Source: Mucor racemosus (lineage: Eukaryota; Mucoromycota; Mucoromycetes; Mucorales; Mucoraceae). From it: 64,000 bases of DNA. Below the pieces are notes generated by a model. That model saw only the letters and a list, made by a program, of their open reading frames with translations. It was not told the DNA's origin and did no database searches. Made by a program: the position numbers and the translations under genes. The stretch is taken from NCBI GenBank assembly GCA_027405735.1, contig JAPEHQ010000019.1, positions 749,001 to 813,000 of the forward strand, given 5' to 3'. Numbering within the stretch: the stretch's first letter is position 1; each line of letters opens with the position of its first letter. Positions 47,549 through 60,368 of the stretch are shown here, piece after piece.

Positions 47549-48012
47549 ACGAGCCGAGCTTTTTTTATGCAGCCGAGCTTTTCTCAAGGCTCGTTAAAGT
47601 TAGACGAGCTTACAAAAAAGCTCGTTCAACCTCGACGAGCTTTTTTTTGCGCGTGACTAGAGCTCGTTTACCCCAAACGAGCTTTTTTATGCAGCGACTA
47701 AAACTCATCATCTCAATGCGAGCTTTATTTTACCTTTCCAGTGACAAATATCTAAAGTAAAGCAAACTTATGAATGTCAATTGACAATTATCTAAAGTAA
47801 TAATGTCATAGCATTTACTAATTATTATTTAAATTTGAACTTTTTGAAAAGAAGTCAAAAGCTCGTCTTTCTCAAACGAGCTTTTTAAAAAAAAGTCAAA
47901 AACTCGTCTTTGTCAAACGAGCTTTTATTAAAGCTCGGCTCGAGCTCGAGTGATACAAAGCTCGGCTCGTTGTGGCGAGCTTTGGTCAAGCTCGTCCTAG
48001 GCTCGGCTCGTC
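47549..48012. repeat. Array of GCTCG/CGAGC inverted motifs
   Basis: More than 20 copies of CGAGC or its complement GCTCG occur in about 460 bp, commonly as AAGCTCGT...ACGAGCTTTT pairs 10-20 bases apart, so many can fold into short hairpins (for example 47682-47690, 47870-47887 and 47907-47928). Near 47935-47955 the motif condenses to GCTCGGCTCGAGCTCGAG, itself palindromic. A stretch at about 47748-47855 lacks the motif. The composition contrasts with the AT-rich surroundings. Confidence 0.85.
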
Positions 48013-48461
48013 TTTTATACTTACCTACTATAGACATTTAAAGACTAACACTTTTGCTGTAGTCATCAAGCAACATAAATTATTATTTACCCACTGGGTG
48101 TTTTTGGTGGAAATTAAATCAGTAATTAGGACCCCATATTAGTTTCGAAGGTAATGAGTAATTTGCTAATAAACATGTACGTAATTATTATAGGACTTTA
48201 CAGATAAAAGATCTTCATAAATGAGATGATGATAAGCTAATAAAATGGTTTGAGAATTATAACCAAAAGCGAAAAGCAGAAGGGCTACTATTCTACTTAT
48301 TTTTTTCAACTCAAATTAAAAAGAAAAAACTAAGAGAAAAGAAGTTAGATGCACAGATTTTTTTTGGCTCATTTATAAACCATGAGGGTGGTTTTAAAAA
48401 AGAATATTTTTTTATTACGTGATCCACATTTTTTCCTGTGACAGTTCTTCCAAAAAAATGC

Positions 48462-48575
48462 CGAATAATTTCCGGACACGGCCATCCAATAATGTTCCCA
48501 AGCTGTAAATTTCTAGACAAAACTGCCGGACTGTCCGGACGCGGCTGTTTAAATATCTCAAGCTGTGAGATGCAA
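48462..48575 (+). repeat. Tandem ~72-bp duplicated module with TCCGGAC core
   Basis: TCCGGACACGGC...CAAGCTGTAA at 48472 is followed by TCCGGACGCGGC...CAAGCTGTGA at 48533. The two units share their ends and differ in the middle. This GC-rich motif stands out locally and may be a remnant of a transposon terminus. Confidence 0.6.
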
Positions 48576-49689
48576 GTACCAAAATTTCATACGAAAATTA
48601 ACCTTCCATTGTAAAACTAACTATTGAAAGGCTTATTTTATATTTTATTTGTATGAAGTAGAAAGTACAACATACAGCAATTTTCAGATAAAACTAAACT
48701 CTTTTATATAGCTATTCAAATAAAACATCAATTAACGCTATGCTGATTTTTCTTTATTGCATACCAGAAGTTATTCTAATATGATCCTGAATTATATCGG
48801 GAAGCACAACATCCCAAAGGAGATCGATGAGAACATTTAATCTTTGTTTTTTTTTGCTAGCCATAAAAACTTCCTTGAGATTGAGAGTTATACGTAAATG
48901 ACGGTTATTCCCAATACAATAATGATTACAAATAATTCTGTTACGGAGAATGTAGGATCTTTATTATAAAGTTAAAAAAGGGAGTCAGGAACCATCAAGT
49001 CCTGAATTCTAAAAGTATTTATATTGTTTTAATTCAATTTAAATTTGTGGCTCAATATGGGATTGAGATGAAGTTTAACATTAAATAAGAGGCAAAAAAA
49101 CCTGCATACTATAGATGTCTATTTCACGTTTCGCTATAATTATCGGTAACTAAAATTTAAACTTTGCTGCATATGGTCGCTTGAAAATAAATTTTTCGAA
49201 AGAAATATCAAAATTTTGATTTCCTCAACCAAAAATATAGCTACAATGAATAACAGTATATTGAAATGTAGATATAAACAAGGGCTATCATCTACAGCAG
49301 TTTAATTTTGCCAGGTATTCTCAGCCAATATGTCTTTTTGCTCAAAAACCGTTATTTTAAATTTTGTGCAAAGTTTTACTAAACATTTTCTTTAAAAATA
49401 ACATCATTTGATTCAGAATTGAACTTTATGCCAAAAGTTTCTCATAAACATATCCAACTTACTCTTATGTATTTTCATGCGTATGATGCGATTTTAATTT
49501 TTTTTGAATTTTATTAATTGATTGATCCATGTGCAGCAAGAGTAGTAGAAGGTCTTATATCAACTTGTACCTTTAAGTTGAAGGAATCTAATGATACGAG
49601 AGCCTCTTAAAGGTCCGAAACTGAGGTAGTTGGCCATAAAATGTTCTGGTTTCGCAGCAATCTGGATAGAGAGGGGAGTCAAAAATAGC

Positions 49690-52600
49690 TCGCATAGAAC
49701 GACCACTGCGGCCGAACTATTATGCTTCCCTTGGGCATAGTGATCTGCACAGATTGGCAGAATAAAAACTTTTATACAAATCAGGCAGCCTAGATGAGCA
49801 GAGCAATGAGATCAAAAATTTTTAGTCAATTTACTACAGTATATCAATCATAACATAATTAATAACGAAGATAAGTTGAATTGTTTAAAGCAGATGTGAG
49901 TTACTCTGATTTAACAGAATTGCCTTATTGACGTACTATGTACTATATTAATTTGAAGTTTGCGATTTGAAAGAGTTCTGCCCATGTTCTTTTTTCGGGG
50001 ACCAAATGGGAGCAACGACAACAACCTGTTTAGCAACACTAAAAGTGTTTATGCCCTTGTAAATTTCTGTTTGTAACACACAAAACCGACTGATTTAGGA
50101 TTATTTCTCTTTTTTCTTCCCCCCCCCCTTTCCTCAGCGCGTTTCTTTATGTTTAAAACTACAGCAAAAAGACCAATATCTTTTATAAACTGAAATCAAG
50201 CAGCAAGTACAATTACATGTTTTTCCTATTATTTATTTGGAAATAAATTGTTAACTGTTAATGTTAAGGGCGCGTTATAATATTTTTTGGAAAAAAAGCG
50301 TCCAAAATTTAGCTATTTTATTCTATCATCTTCATTATAATCAATGGTTTTTTGGTCTAAATTTGATTTCTACCTGCTAAAACATTGGTGGTAATAAAAT
50401 TATGTATTATTATTATAGTATTGACCTCATTTGAATGAATGAATAAACTCATGTTAATTTATTTAGTTTCTAAAAAATATTTGTTTCTTCTATTTAGTGG
50501 CCAGCAACTAACAAAGAAAATGAAAACAAGATGTTGCCTTGTATACCACTACCAACTATCAAAAGTACATCATAATCATTACTTATTAGTTTGTTAATTG
50601 ATTTTACTAATAAATCAATTTTTATGGGCCAAAAGTAAAGGCTTATTCAGCTCAAAACGCTTGTAAAAATTCAATTATGCTAATTTACATGGTTTATCAT
50701 TTCGTTCATTCAATTGTTATATTTTATTTTAATATTTCGATTGTACTGATAATCAGCTCATTCATCCACTAGAGTTAAGTCCCATCCTTGGTGAGCGTAT
50801 CTATAATAAAGGTCTATTATTAGCTCATGATGGCGTGCAATACTATTAAAAGAGGTTTTCTAATTTCAAATTTATTTGATTCAACTGCTGATGCTAAACT
50901 AGCACCAAATTACTTGGGTTGACTCGCAATAAAGTAATGCGTTTTATTAAGTACGATGTTGGCGTTCAATGTATTTCAGCTAAATTAAACAGACTGAAAT
51001 ATGGTTCATGCAGAGACCTATGAATGCGAGAGAGAGCTCAGATCTATGAAAACAAAAAAAAAATGACCTAAATTATGATGCTGCCTCTACCTGTACGAAT
51101 TTTTTTTGTGGCGATACCTGGTGGCTCAAGTGTAATTTAGGCATTTAATTGCCAAATGTATCAAATCAAGATGAAGTCGGTGGATTGATATAACGGATAA
51201 TAAACAAATGCAATGCCATTTATTAAATGGGTGAATGTAAATGTATAAAGCAAAGCTTACTGTTGAATAAAAGTATTAATTAGTCTGATTAGCATCAATC
51301 TATCAATAGGTTGGAAAAGCATAGTTAAGTGCAATCATTGCTACTAAATCGCATAATAATTTGATATGCAGAAAAATCCTGAAGCAATTATTCTTTTTTT
51401 TTGACAGTGCTGCAAATTATCGATCAATATGACTAAATAGTAGATATCAATGAATCAGAGAAACGACAACTGGTAAAAAACTGATATCCAACAATGTACA
51501 TCGAGGTCAAGATAGATAATAAAAAGTGCATTCATTGTATAGTGGAAATCGCAATGCTTTGATGGATAGAAATTACAGGACAAAGATGTTGGATTTGCCT
51601 CAGGATTTTTAAAAGGGTTTAAAAGCATATTTCATCAAACTTACTTAGATGTTAAATACTCACCCATATGCTATTAGTATCATTTTGTTTTTTTATTTAA
51701 TTGTTGTATTAGTAAAAATCAAGCCTTTCAGTAGCTTACTGTAAAACAATGACAATAAGATATTTCTAAGTTTAGATTGACATTTATCATAAGGCGTGGT
51801 GATAATACATTTGGCACTACTACTGTAAATGGAACCAGTTAATTTAATTTATGGAATTTGAATGTAATTACCGAGAAACGGTTTATAAGTACTTAAGTTG
51901 GTTCTAGTAAAGCATTGAATAAATTGGTTTGGGACACAGACGACAAAAAGGTGGCAATAGGTTCCAATGATTGATAACAATGCTTATGTTTATGATTCTG
52001 GGGAGGTAAGACTAAAACTCAATGTAAATTATCTCTAGCGCAATAATTATAAAGTAAGACTATATTATCATCAAATAAACTACCACACAATATTAACGTG
52101 TATAAAGGTTTACAGTAATAAGCTTGAATCAAATGGGTACAGCATCGTAAATTCTTGAAAAAGTTCTCAAATATTATAAAATCTTTTATTTTTAAGACTT
52201 ACAAGGCTTATAAGCGGAATATTAATTTAGAAAATTATTTTTGTCCAGATCATCAATTTTGACATTTTTTAAATTTTTTTTCTGGTTTTGCAGATTTAGA
52301 GTTAATTATGCTACCAATTATAAAAACAAAAAATATATACATATACAGAATTTAGTGCTCTATTTGCTCAATAAAAAATACTAAATATTTTTATTACAAA
52401 ATATTACATGAAAATCCTTTAATCAAAAAACCGTTTTTCGGCCAAAAATGCTAAGTTTTATTACTTAACATTTAATATTAAGCTTTTATAAAATGTGTAT
52501 TAGTCATGGCTTCAATTTTCTCTCACAATGTAGTATATTTAAACGTTGATTTTGGTATCAAAATTTGATTTTTCTGTTTTTTGATCAAAATCATGAGTGT

Positions 52601-53137
52601 TGGTAAGGATAAAATGAGCCCCGAAAAATGTCAGCTACAAAGTCTGAATTTTCAGACCATACGTGGTTAAATATAAGAAAAGTTTTAAAAAAAAGCCGCT
52701 TTTGTAATTTTTTAATGAACGTATAATATGACAGACGTTTTTTCTGGTAGAAAATGCATGCTTTCATGATAACAGATATTGCCTATTTTGTTTAGTTTAT
52801 GAGCTGATGCGCTGTAATGCTGCTTTTACATTGGCTGAAATCCGCAATTTAGCAGGGTTTTAATTGCTCTAAATATGTAAAGCCTTGAAAATCCTTTTCT
52901 ACGTGTATTGTTTCTCTTTTTTTTTTTTTGCTTTTATATTCCAACGATATATTCACCGTTTGATAAGGCATATCAGACTACCAAGCTGGCATTCTTTTCT
53001 TGTATCTGAATACGCATTCTAATATAAGGGACTAATTTCTTTAATATAGGTAGCAGTCGTTATATTAGAGACTGATATTTTCATTTACAGTAACCGCATT
53101 TTAGGGTCAAAGATCATCATTTACTGCTGTATTGTTG
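49690..53137 (-). repeat. Right copy of a large inverted, diverged duplication
   Basis: Reverse-complement counterpart of 9712-13450, including an inverted family A repeat (about 52000-52740). It lacks most of the sequence corresponding to 12865-13400. Both copies are non-coding. Confidence 0.75.
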
Positions 53138-54204
53138 GACGCATTTTTTGATTACCAGGTCAAATTGAAGACAATAATATTTATATGTATTCAATGAAAA
53201 GCTAAAACTGGCTACAAACTCACGAAATGTTCTAGGAAAGTGATAAAATTTCAAATGATATAGGAACACAAAAAAAAAAAAGAACAATCTAATGTCTTGC
53301 CTAATTACCATAGTTTTGATTGTATATATACTGTACTTGAAAACAAATCTTTTTACAGCTGACAATCGTAAACTAAAATAGTAAGTTTAAAGAAGGTTAA
53401 TTTGTTTAAATTTTATGAGTGATAAAGTAACATATATAATCTTAGGTTTGCCTTGCAACCAGTTATTTAGCGATTTTTACATTTCTAAATGCCACAGATT
53501 TCAGAGGCTTTATAGCACTTTTGAAATTATCGTACAGTTTTTTCCTAACACATACCTTTAATTTCGTGTATTATGTTTTTAAAAAGTTTCGAAATTGGTA
53601 GAGATATGCATGATTAAAAAACAGATTGTTTGGTATTTTTTAGACATTAGATGATGAGACAAGGGCAATGAGCAAGATATATTAGTAAATCATAGCAGTA
53701 TTTAAAACTGCTACTGATACCTTTGATTTTATAAACTTTTTACGGGTATTTCTATTGAAAATGGCTATGAATAAACAAATATGCGTAAAATCCGGTTCAA
53801 TTTTGCATAATGAAACTCATGCAAAAATGCCAAAATTTTAAGATTGCGTTATATTTTGATACATGCCATTTGAAGATGAGTAATATCACTAACAAAAAGG
53901 ATTGGAGCAACTTATCAAATCAAAAATTTTATTTAATAATTAACATAATCTTTGGCATTGCCAGCAAATTAGGTATAATGAAAAGCCGATGCATCATTTT
54001 CAGTAATGTATTTACTTGGTTTCAATGACTAATCGAAAGTTAAAAGTGAATACGTTATATGAATGTCGTTTAGATGAAATGATTATCATTAGATGCAAAG
54101 TTGAGATATATCAGTTAGATATTTATGGGCTTATTTTCCCAACCCTAAATTTTGTTATTTTTAGAAACTGGCCGCAAAAAGTGAAAAATCAGACGCTGCG
54201 CAGA

Positions 54205-54640
54205 TTTCAATGAATAAAACCACAACCATTGACGACTCCTATGGTAAATACATATCACTCGATATTGCTCATATTATTATATATAGATAAAACAATCAGA
54301 TAATGGCTAGTTTACTCTTTGTCAAAACTAACTATAAAATATTTTGAAAAACATCTGCATAAAATTAGCTTCAGCCAACAAAACGACCACTATTGACGAC
54401 TCTTTTACAAAGCACGCATCATTAAATCTATGTCGTGTTGCTAAATCTGAGTACACCAACGAGGTATTTATTAACTTATATTGTTTTTCTACACATAAAT
54501 CATGTTTGTTGTCAAAAACTGATCAGAAAAAAACGTAAAAGAGCACCAATCTGTAAACCACTTGAATCAATAAAACCGCAACAATTATCGACTCTTGTTA
54601 AATATTTCTACCACTCAATGCACCTCATGCTGCAAACTCC
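54205..54640 (+). repeat. Three degenerate copies of an ATTGACGACTC module
   Basis: The modules AAAACCACAACCATTGACGA, AAAACGACCACTATTGACGA and AAAACCGCAACAATTATCGA begin near 54215, 54378 and 54572. Each is followed by a loosely similar stretch containing CACTC or CATC and ending near CTCAT. Spacing is 160-195 bp. Parts read as protein (KTTTIDDS twice), but no gene could be assembled. Confidence 0.45.
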
Positions 54641-55578
54641 AATGGCCGCTTTATTGCACTGGCAGACAAGAAATATGACAATTGAATCATATCTTGCTCA
54701 CTAACATAGCTGACTGGTCGGGAACCAAGCAGCTGTATTACACCGTAAGATACATCATCATCTAACACAGGCGGTTGTAATTGTTATATTATAAGTCTAA
54801 CAGAAGGAAGGAGAGAGGGGGATTTGTTTTCATCAGACGACAAGGGCAAAGCAAGAGGTAATATTACTCTATCAGGTTCTATAAGCGAGCTCTCATCTGT
54901 TTCTTCGAATTCCGTGTTTAATCCAACCAGAAATGTATTGTCGACATATATTATTGATAAGTTTTATTGAATTCAAAACAAAAATCCGTTATTATTACCT
55001 TTTGTTATATAATGATTTCTAAAATGTTTCTTGTACAGCAAAAATTTGTAAAATTTTACAATGCAGCTGCAGCACACAAAATAATTTTGAAAGATTACCT
55101 ACAATTGCTTTGCAAAGTTAAAGCTCGTTTCAAGCAGTTCTTAAAAGCTTCAATACTTATCACCTCATCAGCGATTTGTTATAGATCCTGAGCTTTTTTA
55201 TTGGTTTTACTATGAACAATTCAAAGAAACTGATACATCAAAATCAGGAGTTACCGAATTATCAATTTAGAACATCTATCGACCATGATGCTTAACATGC
55301 AAATCACACAAAGCTGCATTCCATGCGTCTATTATCATGCTACTATTAAATCATAAAAGCATGATCCTATGATAATCACACAATATCCATATGCTCGTCC
55401 TAATTAAATTATCTTTCACATTTAATACATTTATACAACTAGTGTACAATCCCTCTCTATAAGCTTATGATAAAACAGTGCTTTTTCATTTGAATAATTT
55501 CATATTTACCTTTCGATAAATCAGAAACTTAATAATATGCCTAAAGCAAAAAATGTAAATACATTTTGACTAACATAT

Positions 55579-55808
55579 CACTATGGGAAAAAAATGTTAG
55601 TACATGTTATCATTAAAATGATGTTATTTTTGGTTTTTTAACATTATTTAACTAGGAAAAACGTGATAGCATGAAAATAATGTAGATACATGAAATCATT
55701 TAATTGCATTTACGTACATTAATTAATGTTAACGTGGATTTTTTTTTTTTTTTTTTTTACATTATTTATCATATTTTATCATATTTTATCATTATTTTTC
55801 CTGTAGTG
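55579..55808. mobile_element. CACTA-type MITE with TAT target duplication
   Basis: A 230-bp non-coding element. The left end is CACTATGGGAAAAAAATG; the right end, read inverted, is CACTACAGGAAAAATAATG. It is flanked by TAT on both sides (55576-55578 and 55809-55811), matching the 3-bp target duplication and CACTA termini of EnSpm/CACTA elements. The interior is AT-rich and includes a run of about 22 T. Confidence 0.75.
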
Positions 55809-55811
55809 TAT

Positions 55812-56317
55812 TGTATTTTGATTCCTCTTAATGTCTGAACATTCAAATTTGAGTAAAAAAAAACGAGTTAAAATGCCAGGGTTCGTTTTTGCAGATCAGT
55901 ATTACTTTTGTGAACATTTTTGATGTGGTGCTTTACGTTGGAAAGTTTTGTGTGTGATTTTTCAGCATCACAAAGTGGAAATACACTAAGCCGGTTATTT
56001 CAAATATATGGGTGAGTTTCTATCATAGTAAAACTAGCAACAGAATGAAGAAAGGAAAGCAGTGTCAAAATGGATTTGCCACAGAGCAAGTTTGTATTGA
56101 CTTCACTGTGTATACCAAAAAGATATTTTTGTATCACTCGAATGTCTAAAATGGGAAATTAACAGACGTCTTAATTTGAATCTCGATTTGTCTAAGAAAA
56201 AGAATTAAATTTCAAAGAGAAGGTTCATAACTCTCTTCTTTCTTCCTTATTTTTACACATATCTATTAATCTTTTCCCCCCCTCATCTCCCTCCCCTTTT
56301 TTTTCTTATACCGGCAA
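55812..56317. promoter_or_regulatory. Upstream region of the kinesin gene
   Basis: About 500 bp upstream of the kinesin ATG. A pyrimidine-rich CT tract (about 56230-56310) directly precedes the start, as is common at fungal 5' ends. No specific factor site is assigned. Confidence 0.4.
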
Positions 56318-56386
56318 ATGATAAAAGATACCCAAGGACAGACAGCGGCTATTCAAGTAGGTATGTTTCTAAACACTTCAAATATT

Positions 56387-56430
<44 letters not shown>

Positions 56431-59400
56431 CATATGAATATCGATAGCACTAAGAATTCGACCGTTGACTGAGCGTGATCGAGCACAACCTCGGTTTGCA
56501 AATTCAGCGAATGGTGATGTGTTGAGAGCACAAGAAAACCATGTTCAAATAGTATCTCAAAATAAACATTTCACATATGATCATGTATTCGGAACAGAAA
56601 CGCAACAAAACGATATTTTTGTTCGACTAGGACAGAAACCAGTACAGAAATTTGTTGAAGGTATGTTTGAAATATATATATACACATTATTGAAATATAA
56701 TCTAAAATAAAAATATTACATGTATAGGCTATAATGTCACGATGTTGGCTTATGTATATATCCATTTATTATTATGGTCAATATGAAAATTATATTAAAC
56801 TTTTTTTTTTAATGTTAATAGGGACAAACATCATCTGGAAAGACATACACAATGGGAACAGCTCAACATACAGGTGAACCAGATCCAGAAGAAGACGGTA
56901 TTGTCCCAAGAGCAATGGCTTTATTGTTTGACATGCTTGAACAACAGCAACACAATGAGTCATCGTCAGGATCATCAGCTTCTTCTGCAAATGGAAGAAG
57001 TAATTTACGTCCTTTATCACAAATACACCACTCAAATCAACAACAACAAAAATCAGTATACCGATATTCCGTCAAAGTTTCATTTGTTGAAATTTATAAT
57101 GAAGAATTGATTGATTTACTCAACTCGGCACATCCTTCAGAGAAACCACCAGTTACTATTCGAGAAGATACAAAAGGTCATATTTATTGGACAGGTGTAA
57201 AAGATGTAACTGTACATAATACAGATGATGTTTTATAGTAAGAGTTTTGATGATAAATTGTTTGTAAAAAAAAAAAAAAAAAATTAAATATTAACCTTAA
57301 CTATAGTTTTTTACAACAAGGTACCGAAAATCGAGCTACAGGTTCAACTGACATGAACGAAAAATCTTCTCGATCTCACGCTATCTTTTCTGTAACACTA
57401 AAACAAGAGCGATGGGTTCCCGCATCACCGCAAGCTAGTAGAGCAGCAAGTCCAGTTCCATCAAAACTTCAGCAATCAAAACAACAACAACAACGATTAT
57501 CGGCCACAGCTCGATCTAATGCCACTGCTAATACCGAGGATGGAGACTGGATTATTACCAGTTCGAAATTTCATTTTGTGGATTTAGCTGGTAGTGAAAG
57601 AGTATGTTATACACCTTTTTTTGATGCTATGGTTACATATTAATTTATCTTTTTATTATTATTGTTATAAGTTAAAAAGAACAGCAGCAGAAGGAGACAG
57701 AAGAAAAGAAGGCATCAATATTAATGCAGGTTTACTTGCCCTTGGTAATGTTATTTCTGCTCTTGGTGACCCATCAAAGAAAAGCACTCATGTTCCATAT
57801 CGTGATTCAAAATTGACAAGATTGCTACAAGATTCACTTGGTGGTAGTGCAATGACACTAATGATTGCATGTGTTAGTCCTGCTGAATCTAATCTTTCAG
57901 AAACATTGAATACACTTCAATATGCTAATCGAGCTAGAAACATTAAAAATAAAATGGAGAAAAATGAGATGGAAGAATGGATGACAACTGATAATGTCGA
58001 CTTGTTACGTACAACTATTACTAAACTAAAGAACGAGTTACGCAATGTAAAGTCTGTAGCTCCCACAAACAGCAGCATAGCAAGCAATAATAATCGAATG
58101 CATCAGCAGCCACAACAACAGTTAGAATTTGATGATTTCTCATCAACTGGTAGTCCAATTGCTAATCCCGATTTTGATGATCTGTACCATGAACAGCATG
58201 TCATGATTGCAGATTTACAGCAACAAGTGGAAGAGTTACAGGGTGCAGCAGAATTCATAAAAGAACGAAATGTAATGGTAGAAAAAGAACTTGTTCGATT
58301 ACATCAGGAAAGATTAAACCCTTCCGATCATGATTTTCAACATTTAGTAGAACCTGTCATTGAAGAATATGAAAAAAGTATTTCAGGTTTAGAATCTCAA
58401 TTAGCCATGATCCGTGCTGCTCTTAGTCATTCAGATCAAGGATTTGAAGAGCAACAATCAAAGATTGAGCAACTAGAAATTGTTATAGATAGCCAAGAAA
58501 AGACAATCAACGAGTTGCGTAGACGAGTAGGCAAATTACTCGAGAGAAGACTCAAAGATGAGACTTATATCACCGAGTTGGAAAAGAAACTTATGGTGGC
58601 TGTAGAGGAAACAGTGCATGATCGAGAAATGCTGAGTGAATTAAGAGGCAAAATTTTGAAGCTGAAAGAAGTGGATGAAAGTACAGAGCAGTATATCCAT
58701 GATTTAGAGGGCCGTTTAACTGCTAGCGAAACAGAACGCACAGAATTGAAAGAGAAATTAAGTCAACTCACGTTATCAACAAAGGAAGAATCTGCAGAAA
58801 TCAAAGAGGAAAAAGTTATTGTGGATCAAGAATATCAAAAGGAGATTGAAGATTTACGACAAAAGCATGATATTAGCGAAACGGAGCGTCAAAAATTACA
58901 AACACAAGTTGATCAATTATTGCTTGTAAGTGTCGAAAATGAAGCAAAAGAAACTTCAATTGTAGCAAAGAGTATCACAACTTCAGAAGAGAGCTTTGGA
59001 AAGGATCAACACATTGCTGAGCTAGAGTCAAATCTTGCTAATCTGCAGCATGATCATCAAGATACCCTTAAAGAATTGGATGAGGTGCTAATGAGATACC
59101 AAGAAGCTCTCGAGGGTACTGATTCAGGTCATCAAAATAACAATAATCAAGATAGTGAACAAGAAATTCAATTGCTACGTGAGTCCATTCAACATTTGGA
59201 GCATGAGTTGGATATGTCAACTAGACGAGAAATGATTTTCAGACAAATGTCAGAAGAACACAACGAATCTATCGAAGTAGAAAAAACACTGCAAAAGCTT
59301 GAAGTATCTCATGATAGCGCATCATCCGTAGATATGTCTATGCTTAATGAAAGTAATACACAACAACAAATGGACAATGAGTTTGTTTTGTATAGTTTAG

Positions 59401-60368
59401 ATGCACTTCAAAAGAAATACCAGCAACTCAAGGCTGATGTTCAGTTACAAAATATTAGAATTCAGGATGACGATGATATTCCCGAAGAAACCATGTTGGA
59501 GATACATACAAAGTATGAAACACAAATGTTGCAATACAAGCGAGAATTAAAGAATCTCACAAGAGTCTTGAAAGAGATCAAAAAAATCAAAGCAACTGAA
59601 ATCAAATCATCTCATCCTGCTGCTGCCACAAATCCTGAACACAAAATTTTGATGAAGAGCATTCAAAGCCTTGATAAACAACTTACAGAACAATATGACA
59701 AGATTAAATTAGAAGCTAAACGTTTTTCAAATGATGTTTTGGACATGATTTCACATAATAGTGGATTGGAAAATGAGCTTGGTGTGCTTAAATCAAGGGA
59801 ATCTGATCCAACCAATAACTCTGATAGCTTTTCTTTACCAAATCAAGTTGAACGTAATACTAATTCCGGTGTGCACAGCAACAATTCATCGTTACCATCC
59901 TCACCTCGCGTTAGAAATTCATTGATTCGTCCTCCAACCAATTTTGGCAGCACAGGCAGCAATAGCAACAGATCATCTATTGTTAATATAAACAACAATA
60001 TCAGCATTGACGACAGTCTTAGTTTCCAAAATGATTTACTGCCTTCTCCATCATCTGCTGATTTGATTTCACAATATGAGAAAAATCGACATGCCTTGTT
60101 AACACGATTATCTATTGCCAAGCAAGATCTTAAAGCTCATCAAACTGTGATATTTGCTCTTGAGCACAAGTTTAGAACATCTGAAATTGCACTTCATACA
60201 TGCAATAAACGTATCGAAGGCACTAATTCATCAGTCACTGATATAGAAATTGAAGAACTCATGTCTAAAATGGATGCAATGAAGATTCAACTTGAATCAA
60301 ATGAGAAGCAACAAGAAAGAAAATCAATGTTAGATATTCAACAACAACATCAACAACAACATCAATAG
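56318..60368 (+). CDS. Kinesin with N-terminal motor and long coiled coil (kinesin-4-like)
   Basis: A microtubule plus-end motor protein. Six exons join in frame (56318-56360, 56448-56660, 56728-56753, 56822-57237, 57307-57601, 57672-60368), giving about 1229 residues. Motor motifs are [12 protein letters not shown] near the N terminus, the P loop [12 protein letters not shown] (from residue 95), switch [12 protein letters not shown] (250-260), switch II DLAGSER (325-331), and [13 protein letters not shown] with [13 protein letters not shown] after it. Neck and stalk follow from about residue 400, nearly all heptad-rich coiled coil to about 1000, then a Ser/Asn-rich segment (about 1010-1080) and a final coiled coil ending in a Gln/His run. 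Length, N-terminal motor and continuous coil fit kinesin-4 (KIF4/KIF21, about 1230 residues for KIF4A); the subfamily is an inference. The motor carries two Ser/Gln-rich insertions, before [10 protein letters not shown] and between switch I and switch II. Intron 1 has a run of about 37 T. Confidence 0.93.

Larger units (their letters stand above)
48013..55578. other. Long repeat desert
   Basis: No convincing gene in 7.5 kb. Open frames at 48311, 53117, 53810, 54016, 54344, 54435 and 54967 are short, low-complexity and unrecognised. Contents: a duplicated TCCGGACxCGGC module at 48460-48590, the inverted large duplication at 49690-53137, a degenerate tandem block at 54205-54640, and a repeat at 55245-55380. 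Confidence 0.7.

Noticed and set aside
47482..47760. 92-codon ORF overlapping the GCTCG array
   Set aside because: It arises from the repeated motif itself and the array continues beyond it in both orientations.
47870..47930. Hairpins followed by T runs resembling bacterial terminators
   Set aside because: The context is eukaryotic, and T runs occur on both sides of many copies as part of the repeat.
48311..48520. 69-codon minus-strand ORF containing the TCCGGAC region
   Set aside because: It ends in a low-complexity Phe/Ser tail, has no recognised domain, and is better explained by the repeated GC-rich module.
53810..55191. Series of short plus-strand ORFs suggesting a multi-exon gene
   Set aside because: No consistent splice joins or conserved motifs could be found; only the repeated KTTTIDDS module stands out.
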